The notes under the pieces: generated by a model | Databases searched by the model: none | Seen by the model: the letters and a program-made list of their open reading frames with translations, nothing else | What the model was told of the DNA's origin: nothing | Source: Dehalococcoidia bacterium | GTDB lineage: Bacteria; Chloroflexota; Dehalococcoidia; SZUA-161 | Assembly: GCA_004376205.1 (NCBI GenBank) | Contig: SOKG01000238.1 | Coordinates: forward strand, 1-5,178 | Direction: 5' to 3' | Length of the DNA: 5,178 bases | Program-made: the position numbers and the translations under genes | In this document: piece by piece, positions 1-5,178 of the stretch | Layout: each line of letters begins with the position of its first letter | Numbering within the stretch: position 1 is the first letter of the stretch

Positions 1-1338
1 CATAGCAACGCCATGGTACATCCTGCCATCGTTACCGAATATAGCACGCTGAAATGGGAGATGAACTACAAGGGAAACCCGATGTGGGATGAGGTTGCCG
101 ACCAACTTGACTTTGATTTCAAACGGATAGGGACTCTTGTTGTGGCAGAAAACCCTGATGAGGAACTACTGCTTCCCTATGTAGTGGAACTGGCTACGAA
201 ACACAAAGACGCGCCTCCACGGGAATTGAACAGGGAAGAACTGGACAAAATCGAGCCAGGGCTTGCCCCAAATGTCAGGAAGGGTGTACTGGTGTGGAAC
301 ACAGGCATCGTCTCTGTATTTGAACTCGTCATAGCATACGCCGAGAACGCCATGGCAAACGGAGTGCGATTCTTTCTAGATACAAGCGTCACAGGAGTCC
401 AAACCGAGGACAGAAGCATAAAGGCAGTAGATACGACAAGAGGGACCATTAAGACGCAAATCCTGGTCAACGCCGCGGGACTGTATGCCGATAGGATTGC
501 CGAATTTGCTGGAGACAGGTTCTTCACCATTCATCCCAGAAAGGGAGAGACAATCATTTTTGACAAGTCTTACCAGCCAGTGCGAACAATGCTGGCTTCG
601 TTTAGCATGGCGGCTGAACGAAGTGAATACTCCAAAGGGGGAGGCATCATCCCCACGATCGATGGCAATCTTCAGTTCGGGCCGACAGCAGAGGAGGTCT
701 GTGATAGAGAGGATGTCTCCACCACATTTGCGGAGCTTGAAACACTATTTGATAGATTCGCACCAGTGCTTGAGCGGCTCAAGCCAGCCTATGAGAAGCC
801 CGATAAAGGTAAAATCATCACTCATTTCGCTGGATGTAGAGCGGCGACATACAAGGAGGATTTCATTATTGAGCCTTCCAAAAAGGTGAGAGGGTTAGTT
901 CACGTTGCCGGCATTCAGTCTCCAGGGCTTGCATCGGCGCCAGCCATTGCCGAAAGGGTGAAGGACATCATTATACAAGAGGTGCACCCCGCTGAGAATA
1001 CAGACTTTGAACCGAGGAGAAAAAGGAGCAAACGCTTCTCCGAGTCGGACCAAAGCGAAAGAGAGGAGCTTGTTCGAGCAAATCCCCTCCACGGACATGT
1101 TGTCTGCCGCTGTGAAAACGCGAGCGAAGGCGAGATTGTAGGTGCGTTACACAGAGGTATCCCCGCAAGGAGTGTCGATGCCGTCAAGAGAAGGACGAGA
1201 GCAGGTATGGGAAGATGCCAGGGCGGCTTCTGCATGCCGAGGGTTCTGGAAATTATCAGCAGGGAGGCAGATATCAGAAAGGAATTGGTGACGAAGAGTG
1301 GGGGCCAGTCTTTCATCCTGAGCGGAAGAACAAAGTAG
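1..1338 (+). CDS. GlpA-like FAD-dependent dehydrogenase with C-terminal BFD-like [2Fe-2S] domain (5' partial)
   Basis: The reading frame is open from the first base, so the true start and about 45-55 N-terminal residues, including the FAD-binding GxGxxG, lie outside the window; 445 codons are visible. Numbering from the first visible codon, the start (HSNAMVH) matches the segment after the FAD motif in GlpA-type DAO-fold enzymes. Family-like blocks follow: NAAGLYAD near 155, HPRKGET near 178, and GCRAATYKEDF and VAGIQSPGLASAPA near 278-305. From about 360 a separate domain has C369-x-C371 and C406-x4-C411, the four-cysteine pattern of BFD-like [2Fe-2S] domains, ending in the typical CMPRVLEII block. 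Such proteins oxidise glycerol 3-phosphate or a related phosphorylated or hydroxy-acid substrate with FAD and pass electrons to a partner. No membrane segment is apparent, so it is probably cytoplasmic or peripheral. The stop TAG overlaps the next gene's ribosome site. The family is secure; the substrate is inferred and could differ from glycerol 3-phosphate. Confidence 0.9.
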   Translation, partial: HSNAMVHPAIVTEYSTLKWEMNYKGNPMWDEVADQLDFDFKRIGTLVVAENPDEELLLPYVVELATKHKDAPPRELNREELDKIEPGLAPNVRKGVLVWNTGIVSVFELVIAYAENAMANGVRFFLDTSVTGVQTEDRSIKAVDTTRGTIKTQILVNAAGLYADRIAEFAGDRFFTIHPRKGETIIFDKSYQPVRTMLASFSMAAERSEYSKGGGIIPTIDGNLQFGPTAEEVCDREDVSTTFAELETLFDRFAPVLERLKPAYEKPDKGKIITHFAGCRAATYKEDFIIEPSKKVRGLVHVAGIQSPGLASAPAIAERVKDIIIQEVHPAENTDFEPRRKRSKRFSESDQSEREELVRANPLHGHVVCRCENASEGEIVGALHRGIPARSVDAVKRRTRAGMGRCQGGFCMPRVLEIISREADIRKELVTKSGGQSFILSGRTK

Positions 1339-1342
1339 GTGA
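1337..1342 (+). promoter_or_regulatory. Shine-Dalgarno site for the FGGY kinase, overlapping the upstream stop codon
   Basis: AGGTGA lies 4 bp before the ATG at 1347 and shares two bases with the TAG that ends the dehydrogenase gene (1336-1338). This site supports 1347 rather than the in-frame ATG at 1215 as the start, and suggests translational coupling of the two genes. Confidence 0.7.
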
Positions 1343-1346
1343 GAGA

Positions 1347-2897
1347 ATGAAGCATTTTATTGTCATCGACGGGGGAACGCAAAATATAAAGGCGTTCATC
1401 TTTGATGAAAAGGGGAATGAGGTATATGGCGAGGCATATCCTGTGAGCCCGTATTTCGCTACTGAGCCCGATTTTGCCGAGCAGGATGCGGAGCAGTATC
1501 TGAAAATTACCCAGCAGGTAACCAGGAGTGCGGTGGAAAACTCCCATGTTCCCAGAGATGAGTTCGCTGCCGTTGCTATCACCACCCACAGAAGCACAAT
1601 TGTGCCCGTTGATGAAAATGGCAGGCCTGTTCGTCCCGCAATCACCTGGCTTGACGAGCGTAAGACAGAGGGACTTAAGCTCCCCGGTGGACCCTTGCTG
1701 TCACTGGCGTTTAGAATTACAGGAAAGACACCGATACTAAAGGAGTATCAGAGAAGGTCTAAGTTTAACTGGCTCAGGAAGTACGAACCGGAAAGCTACG
1801 ATAGGACCCACATCTTCCTCACCATCTCATCTCATATCTTTCACGCATTGACCAACCAGTTCAAAGACAGTTCCTCCATAGTGGGGGTGTTCCCCATCGA
1901 CTTCAAGGGACTTCGGTGGCATCCCTGGAAGGTCGTATACCAGATTCTTGGAGTTGAGCGAGAAAAGCTACCTCCACTTGTTTCACCGGCTGAGATTGCC
2001 GGGGAGGTCTCGGAGGAGGGAGCGAAGGACTTCGGTGTACCACAAGGGCTCCCCGTGATCATCGGAGCCGGGGACAAACAGTCCGAGCTGCTGGGCGCTG
2101 GCGCAATAAGTAACGATGTCGCTGAGATCAGCTACGGAACGGCTGCGGTCATTGAAATACTCTCCAACAAATATGTAGAGCATCCTAAGATGGATTTCCT
2201 CACCTTTGGAGCAGCAATTCCGAAGCATTGGGTACTCGAAGGTTTCGTGGGGAGAGGATACTGGATGGTCTCCTGGTTCAGAAGAGAGTTTGCCAAATAT
2301 GAGGAGGAAGAGGCGGAGAAACTGGGGATAGAGCCAGAGGAATTGTTGAATAGGAAAATGGAGGAAATCCCTGCTGGTTCCATGGGCTTGATTCTCCAGC
2401 CTTATTGGCATCCACGTGAGAACGATCCCCCTTCTAAGGGCGCAATAATAGGATTCTCTGGTGAGCACACAAGGCTGCATATTTACCGGGCAATTGTTGA
2501 AGGCATTGCATACGAATTGCGCAGACTGGGGGAAATAATTCAAAAGCATTCAGGGAGCAAGATAAGGGAGCTAAGGGTCGGTGGCGGAGGCTCAAAAAGC
2601 GATGAAATCATGCAAATTACCGCCGATGTTTTTGGCCTTCGCACGTGTAGACTGCATACAAGTAATCTTTCTGCGTTGGGCGCCGCAATCGATGCCACCG
2701 TTGCCTTGAAGATCTATGACAACTTCCCGGAAGCTGTCGCCAATATGGTAAGGGTGGAGGAGACTTTCACTCCTCGTGAGGAGAATGCGAGAATCTATGA
2801 CAGGTTGTTCAATGAAGTGTACAAGAAGATGTATCCGGCACTTTCCCCGTTACACAACAAAATCGCGGAGATCACGGGATACCCAAAGATAACATGA
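1347..2897 (+). CDS. FGGY-family carbohydrate/polyol kinase, YgcE-like
   Basis: This 516-residue protein has the usual length and two-domain actin-like fold signatures of FGGY kinases, which phosphorylate sugars or polyols with ATP in the cytoplasm. The N-terminal phosphate-binding loop is DGGTQNIK at 8-15. The substrate region has THRST at 80-84 and W101. The likely catalytic base is D243 in GAGDKQSE, followed by SYGTAAV ending at 268. The C-terminal nucleotide-binding signature is GGGGSKSDEIMQ from 412. From memory, the blocks FPIDFKGLRWH, GYWMVSW and NMVRVEETF resemble E. coli YgcE more than GlpK. By motif alignment, GlpK glycerol contacts R83, W103, Y135 and D245 are kept (R82, W101, Y134, D243), but E84 is S83 and F270 is V268. 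The ATG at 1347 was chosen because it has a ribosome site and starts the canonical N-terminus (MKHFIVIDGG). Its place between GlpA-like and FAD/NAD genes argues that its product feeds the neighbouring dehydrogenase. The kinase family is sure; glycerol as substrate is doubtful. Confidence 0.92.
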   Translation: MKHFIVIDGGTQNIKAFIFDEKGNEVYGEAYPVSPYFATEPDFAEQDAEQYLKITQQVTRSAVENSHVPRDEFAAVAITTHRSTIVPVDENGRPVRPAITWLDERKTEGLKLPGGPLLSLAFRITGKTPILKEYQRRSKFNWLRKYEPESYDRTHIFLTISSHIFHALTNQFKDSSSIVGVFPIDFKGLRWHPWKVVYQILGVEREKLPPLVSPAEIAGEVSEEGAKDFGVPQGLPVIIGAGDKQSELLGAGAISNDVAEISYGTAAVIEILSNKYVEHPKMDFLTFGAAIPKHWVLEGFVGRGYWMVSWFRREFAKYEEEEAEKLGIEPEELLNRKMEEIPAGSMGLILQPYWHPRENDPPSKGAIIGFSGEHTRLHIYRAIVEGIAYELRRLGEIIQKHSGSKIRELRVGGGGSKSDEIMQITADVFGLRTCRLHTSNLSALGAAIDATVALKIYDNFPEAVANMVRVEETFTPREENARIYDRLFNEVYKKMYPALSPLHNKIAEITGYPKIT

Positions 2898-2925
2898 CGG
2901 TTTGAACAGGATGTCTATCGGCTTT

Positions 2926-2932
2926 GGGAGGT
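2926..2932 (+). promoter_or_regulatory. Strong Shine-Dalgarno site in the kinase-oxidoreductase gap
   Basis: GGGAGGT is the only strong ribosome site in the 50 bp gap. It is 15 bp before the ATG at 2948, which is longer than usual, but only 2 bp before an out-of-frame ATG at 2935. An in-frame TGA at 2936 rules out any earlier ATG, GTG or TTG start for the main gene, so this site probably serves 2948 despite the spacing. Confidence 0.55.
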
Positions 2933-2947
2933 CAATGAGAGATACCG

Positions 2948-4186
2948 ATGGAAGCTGATGTAACCGTAATAGGCAGCGGACCTGCTGGGCTTACTGCCGC
3001 ACTCCATGCTGAGAAGAGTGGGGCAAAGAATGTCCTTTTGCTTGAGAGAGAGGAGGAGCTGGGTGGCATCCTGAAACAGTGCATACACAACGGCTTTGGC
3101 CTGGAGCAATTCAAGAAAGACTATACCGGTCCTGAGTATGCGGAGCGCCTTATTGGAGAGACAGAGAAAACAAACGTGCGCTGCTTCCTGAATACAATGG
3201 TGACAGGCGTCGCGCCAGATAGGACTATTACAGCAGTGAATCCTGAGAAGGGCGTATTCCAGATAGAGTCAAAAAGCGTTGTGCTCGCTATGGGATGCCG
3301 AGAACGTGCCCGAGGAAGCATCAATATCCCGGGCACACGCCCAGCCGGAGTATATACCGCGGGAGTGGCTCAAAGATTCGTCAATATTGACGGATATCTT
3401 CCCGGAAAAGAGGTTGTTATCCTGGGCTCCGGGGACATCGGCCTCATAATGGCGAGGAGGCTCACCCTGGAGGGCGCTCAAGTCAAGGGCGTCTATGAAA
3501 TAATGGACTACCCTGGTGGACTGAAGAGAAATATTGTTCAGTGCCTCAACGATTTCAATATCCCTCTCTATCTGTCTCGCACAGTGACAGAGATACGTGG
3601 CAAGGAACGCGTGGAAGGGGTCGTGGTGTCCAGAGTTGATGACACGATGCAGCCAATCGGAGGTAGTGAAGAGTTCATATCCTGCGATACCCTGCTTCTT
3701 TCTGTAGGATTGATCCCCGAGAACGAGCTATCAATAGGAGCTGGAGTTGAACTCAGCCCAACTACAAAGGGGCCCATTACCACAGAGACAATGGAAACAT
3801 CGGTGCCGGGTATATTCTGCTGTGGCAATGTATCCACTGTATTTGATTTAGTAGATTATGTTGCCCAAACTGGCATATCCGCGGGCGGGAATGCTGCAAG
3901 ATTTTCCGCAGGAGCCCCGGAGAAAGACAAGAGGACGGTTGAGGTAATTCCGGGAGAAAATGTGAGAATGCTTTTCCCTCAGCGGTATTGTTTCGAAGAC
4001 AATCTCATTCTGTTCATCCGGTCGGCCGAGCCATTCGAGAGAGCGGTGAGAATAGACATTTCCCCACTTGGACTGCGAATAAAGAGACCATACGCTAGGC
4101 CCAACGAAATGATTAGAGTGAAAGTGCCAAAAGAGAAGTTGAAGGACGTTACTGGGCCCATCGAGGTCAACATAAGAGAGAGCTGA
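2948..4186 (+). CDS. NAD(P)/FAD-dependent oxidoreductase, partner subunit of the GlpA-like dehydrogenase
   Basis: This 412-residue flavoprotein belongs to the pyridine nucleotide-disulfide oxidoreductase fold. The FAD motif GSGPAG is at 9-14, and a second Rossmann motif GSGDIG at 160-165 should bind NAD(P). The block GGILKQCIHNGFG around 40-51, the MGCRERARG block containing C117, and GIFCCGNV near 288-295 (the C-terminal FAD-ribityl motif) are typical of the subfamily that partners GlpA-like enzymes, opine oxidases, HcnB-type enzymes and archaeal proline dehydrogenases. No redox-active CxxC pair is present, so it is not a thioredoxin reductase. The last 90 or so residues form the extra C-terminal domain seen in GlpA-linked members. 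It probably moves electrons between the dehydrogenase's flavin and iron-sulfur centres and NAD(P)(H); direction and acceptor are inferred. It begins 50 bp after the kinase gene and ends 2 bp before the DUF1667 gene. The start at 2948 is the first possible ATG after an in-frame stop. Confidence 0.9.
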   Translation: MEADVTVIGSGPAGLTAALHAEKSGAKNVLLLEREEELGGILKQCIHNGFGLEQFKKDYTGPEYAERLIGETEKTNVRCFLNTMVTGVAPDRTITAVNPEKGVFQIESKSVVLAMGCRERARGSINIPGTRPAGVYTAGVAQRFVNIDGYLPGKEVVILGSGDIGLIMARRLTLEGAQVKGVYEIMDYPGGLKRNIVQCLNDFNIPLYLSRTVTEIRGKERVEGVVVSRVDDTMQPIGGSEEFISCDTLLLSVGLIPENELSIGAGVELSPTTKGPITTETMETSVPGIFCCGNVSTVFDLVDYVAQTGISAGGNAARFSAGAPEKDKRTVEVIPGENVRMLFPQRYCFEDNLILFIRSAEPFERAVRIDISPLGLRIKRPYARPNEMIRVKVPKEKLKDVTGPIEVNIRES

Positions 4187-4188
4187 AG

Positions 4189-4578
4189 ATGGCCGGAGAG
4201 AGTAAACACTTCACCTGCGTCATTTGCCCCATTGGATGCGAAATCGACGTACAGCTTGAGGACGGCAACGTTGTTTCCACGGAGGGAAACAAATGCGCGA
4301 AATCGGAGGAATTCGTGCTGCAGGAATTGAAGGAGCCGATGCGTATACTGACCACGACCATTCGTATAAGAGGGGCGAAGTGGGCAATGCTTCCGGTTCG
4401 CACCGATGAACCAATCCCAAAGCGATTGCTATTCAAGGTGATTGAAGAACTGGCAAATATCGAAATGCAAGCACCTGTGAAGGTGTCTGATGTGATAGTT
4501 AGCGATGTTGCTGGCACCGGCGCAAATATTGTAGCCACCAGGAATATGAAACGGGAGGAGAAAGGCAAGTTCGTCTAG
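4189..4578 (+). CDS. DUF1667 family protein, probable [4Fe-4S] small subunit
   Basis: The 129-residue product matches DUF1667 along its whole length: an N-terminal CVICPIGCEI block, then LTTTIRI, the LPVRTDEPIPK block, and the terminal GTGANIVATRN block. It has four cysteines, C10-x2-C13-x3-C17-x18-C36, and no others. This layout resembles the N-terminal [4Fe-4S] site of molybdopterin oxidoreductases, so a cluster is likely but not shown. DUF1667 genes are commonly found beside GlpA-like and FAD/NAD oxidoreductase genes; the function is not established, and a role as an electron-transfer or assembly subunit of that complex is inference. There is no signal peptide or membrane segment. The start follows the previous TGA by 2 bp, with a GAGAG ribosome site at 4176-4180. 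Family membership is secure. Confidence 0.88.
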   Translation: MAGESKHFTCVICPIGCEIDVQLEDGNVVSTEGNKCAKSEEFVLQELKEPMRILTTTIRIRGAKWAMLPVRTDEPIPKRLLFKVIEELANIEMQAPVKVSDVIVSDVAGTGANIVATRNMKREEKGKFV

Positions 4579-4808
4579 ACAGATACGTGTCACCAGAAGT
4601 GTCGGCGTTATCTTGCGCCCTGGGTTTGGGTAGTGCAACGTATCTATTGCTCCTATACTGGAATGACTTTCAAGATAGAAGATGGTAAGAGTGGAAGCGC
4701 CGGCTGGAGCCACGTTGTCGCCATAGTAGAGAAATGGCCACGGCCTCAGGCATTCATCTGTGAATGGCGGACTCAGTGGCACTCATAATCCGTTGAACAC
4801 AAAGCGTC

Positions 4809-4838
4809 AACACCTCAAAAAAAGAGGGTTTCTTTCTT
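4809..4838 (+). terminator. Weak intrinsic terminator-like hairpin
   Basis: Arms AACACCTC (4809-4816) and GAGGGTT (4824-4830) can form seven pairs with one bulged A around a loop of seven A. A T-rich tail, TCTTTCTT (4831-4838), follows. The stem is short and the tail is interrupted by C, so it would be weak. It is placed about 230 bp after the last operon gene and may end that transcript. Confidence 0.4.
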
Positions 4839-4901
4839 AGATCGATTGGGGGGGCATGTCACCCGGCTAAGCGCCCATCAGGTCAATATGGCAGCTAGAT
4901 G

Positions 4902-4927
4902 AAAAGTGGGAAGTATCGCCTCTTTTT
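4902..4927 (+). terminator. Possible second T-tailed hairpin
   Basis: AAAAG (4902-4906) can pair with CTTTT (4922-4926), and after one mismatch GG can pair with CC, leaving a loop of about nine bases; a T run forms the 3' arm. The helix is weak and A/T-rich outside, so this is only a candidate. It overlaps the first copy of the composite repeat. Confidence 0.2.
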
Positions 4928-5012
4928 GAATTAGAGAGTTCGATTAAGGCTGAGAGAAAGGGATTTTGGGTGCTACAGGGCATGACTCGAATGTCGTGGG
5001 TTTCGTGCGAGG

Positions 5013-5068
5013 CCACGAGCGGATTGAAAATCGGACGCGATCGGCATATCATTGGGACCAAGAGCGGA
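5013..5068 (+). repeat. Near-identical 11-bp direct repeats on both sides of the promoter
   Basis: CCACGAGCGGA (5013-5023) and CCAAGAGCGGA (5058-5068) differ at one base and are 45 bp apart. The first abuts the predicted -35 element and the second covers the expected transcript start. They could be an operator pair, but a pair this similar could also occur by chance in a region of this size. Confidence 0.4.
5024..5052 (+). promoter_or_regulatory. Sigma70-type promoter for the SDR gene
   Basis: TTGAAA (5024-5029) and TATCAT (5047-5052) each match five of six bases of the -35 and -10 consensus and are exactly 17 bp apart. The predicted transcript start, near 5059, leaves a leader of about 55 bases before the ATG at 5115. 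The match would be meaningless if the organism is an archaeon. A nearly repeated 11-mer lies directly on each side of the element pair. Confidence 0.55.
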
Positions 5069-5097
5069 GAGGGATGAATATCGCCTCACCACGAATT

Positions 5098-5105
5098 GAA
5101 AGGGG
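5098..5105 (+). promoter_or_regulatory. Shine-Dalgarno site for the SDR gene
   Basis: GAAAGGGG ends 9 bp before the ATG at 5115. An in-frame TGA at 5097-5099 excludes an earlier start. Confidence 0.6.
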
Positions 5106-5114
5106 AAATCCCGC

Positions 5115-5178
5115 ATGATAGGCAGCAAAGAGAGATACGCCCTGGTGACAGGAGCTTCCAGTGGAATCGGCTACGAAC
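5115..5178 (+). CDS. Short-chain dehydrogenase/reductase (SDR), 3' partial
   Basis: Only the first 21 codons are in the window. After a short N-terminus (MIGSKERYALV) comes TGASSGIG at residues 12-19, the glycine-rich cofactor-binding motif of classical SDR enzymes, which reduce or oxidise carbonyl/hydroxyl groups with NAD(P)(H). The catalytic Tyr-x3-Lys and the substrate region are beyond the window, so the substrate and cofactor preference cannot be told. It has its own ribosome site and a good promoter, and is separated from the redox operon by more than 500 bp, so it is probably transcribed independently. It could still be functionally related, for example as a polyol dehydrogenase. Confidence 0.85.
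   Translation, partial: MIGSKERYALVTGASSGIGYE

Larger units (their letters stand above)
4914..5097 (+). repeat. Composite direct repeat TATCGCCTC-N5-GAATT, two copies
   Basis: The pattern TATCGCCTC, five differing bases, then GAATT is present at 4914-4932 and 5079-5097, 165 bp apart. The second copy lies in the predicted leader and ends just before the SDR ribosome site. The identical internal spacing suggests a binding site rather than coincidence, but no regulator is known. Confidence 0.45.
4579..5114. other. Intergenic region without a convincing gene
   Basis: About 536 bp separate the operon end from the SDR start. Short open frames exist on both strands, but none combines a start codon, a ribosome site and a recognisable protein. 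The first 200 bp hold an inverted repeat and a 33-codon hydrophobic frame; the middle has a terminator-like hairpin and a run of seven G (4848-4854); the last 200 bp have a promoter and repeats. No tRNA, CRISPR or insertion sequence was recognised. The region could include decayed coding sequence. Confidence 0.6.

Noticed and set aside
1215..1346. In-frame ATG at 1215 would give the kinase 44 extra N-terminal residues.
   Set aside because: That stretch overlaps the BFD-like domain of the dehydrogenase in another frame and has no family similarity. The ATG at 1347 has a ribosome site and begins the standard FGGY N-terminus.
915..1589. A 224-codon open frame on the - strand across the dehydrogenase/kinase junction.
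   Set aside because: It lies opposite two strongly conserved genes, shows no recognisable domain, and its composition is that expected of an antisense shadow.
4576..4788. The DUF1667 frame stays open for 69 codons after its TAG, to TAA at 4786, which could suggest UAG read-through or pyrrolysine.
   Set aside because: The family's usual end (GTGANIVATRN plus a short tail) is reached before the TAG. The downstream translation is Trp/Cys-rich and unlike any family I recognise, and the dehydrogenase gene also ends in TAG without an extension.
4933..4950. GAGTTCGATTAAGG resembles the T-loop of a tRNA.
   Set aside because: The flanking bases do not form the T-stem, and no acceptor, D or anticodon arms can be built around it.
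4867..5061. A 64-codon - strand frame in the intergenic region.
   Set aside because: No ribosome site precedes its ATG (the preceding bases read TCCCTCTCCGCTC on that strand) and the product resembles nothing known; it also covers the predicted promoter.
4871..5077. A 68-codon + strand open stretch ending at TGA 5075-5077.
   Set aside because: There is no ATG or GTG until 4970 and no ribosome site; the translation is unrecognised. It might be a remnant of decayed coding sequence, but nothing supports this.

Overview
The window carries most of a four-gene catabolic redox cluster on the + strand, then about 536 bp without a convincing gene, then the first codons of a new + strand gene. It reads as a chromosomal segment of an anaerobic or facultatively anaerobic prokaryote of roughly balanced G+C. 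Clear Shine-Dalgarno sites and one good sigma70-like promoter favour a bacterium. Frequent AGA/AGG arginine codons, and the known presence of such clusters in archaea, mean an archaeal origin cannot be excluded from sequence alone.

Layout. (1) 1-1338: a GlpA-type FAD dehydrogenase, cut at its 5' end by the window, with a C-terminal BFD-like [2Fe-2S] domain. (2) 1347-2897: an FGGY carbohydrate/polyol kinase that looks closer to the YgcE-like branch than to true glycerol kinase. (3) 2948-4186: an FAD/NAD(P) pyridine-nucleotide oxidoreductase of the kind that partners GlpA-like, opine-oxidase and HcnB-like dehydrogenases. (4) 4189-4578: a small DUF1667 protein with four cysteines placed like a [4Fe-4S] site. 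Gaps between these genes are 8, 50 and 2 bp, so they are almost certainly one operon. (5) 4579-5114: intergenic, with a weak terminator-like hairpin, a good -35/-10 promoter and several short direct and inverted repeats near it. (6) 5115 to the end: the N-terminus of a short-chain dehydrogenase/reductase (SDR).

How the genes may work together (inference). The kinase phosphorylates a polyol or sugar. The GlpA-like subunit oxidises the phosphorylated product with FAD. Electrons pass through the [2Fe-2S] domain, and perhaps a cluster in the DUF1667 protein, to the second flavoprotein and then to NAD(P)+ or another acceptor. No membrane-anchor subunit of the GlpC type is seen in the visible part. 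Several residues that contact glycerol in E. coli glycerol kinase are replaced in the kinase, so the substrate may not be glycerol. This combination is an uncommon but recognisable arrangement rather than a wholly new system. The least explained parts are the kinase substrate, the role of the DUF1667 protein, and the repeat-rich control region in front of the SDR gene.
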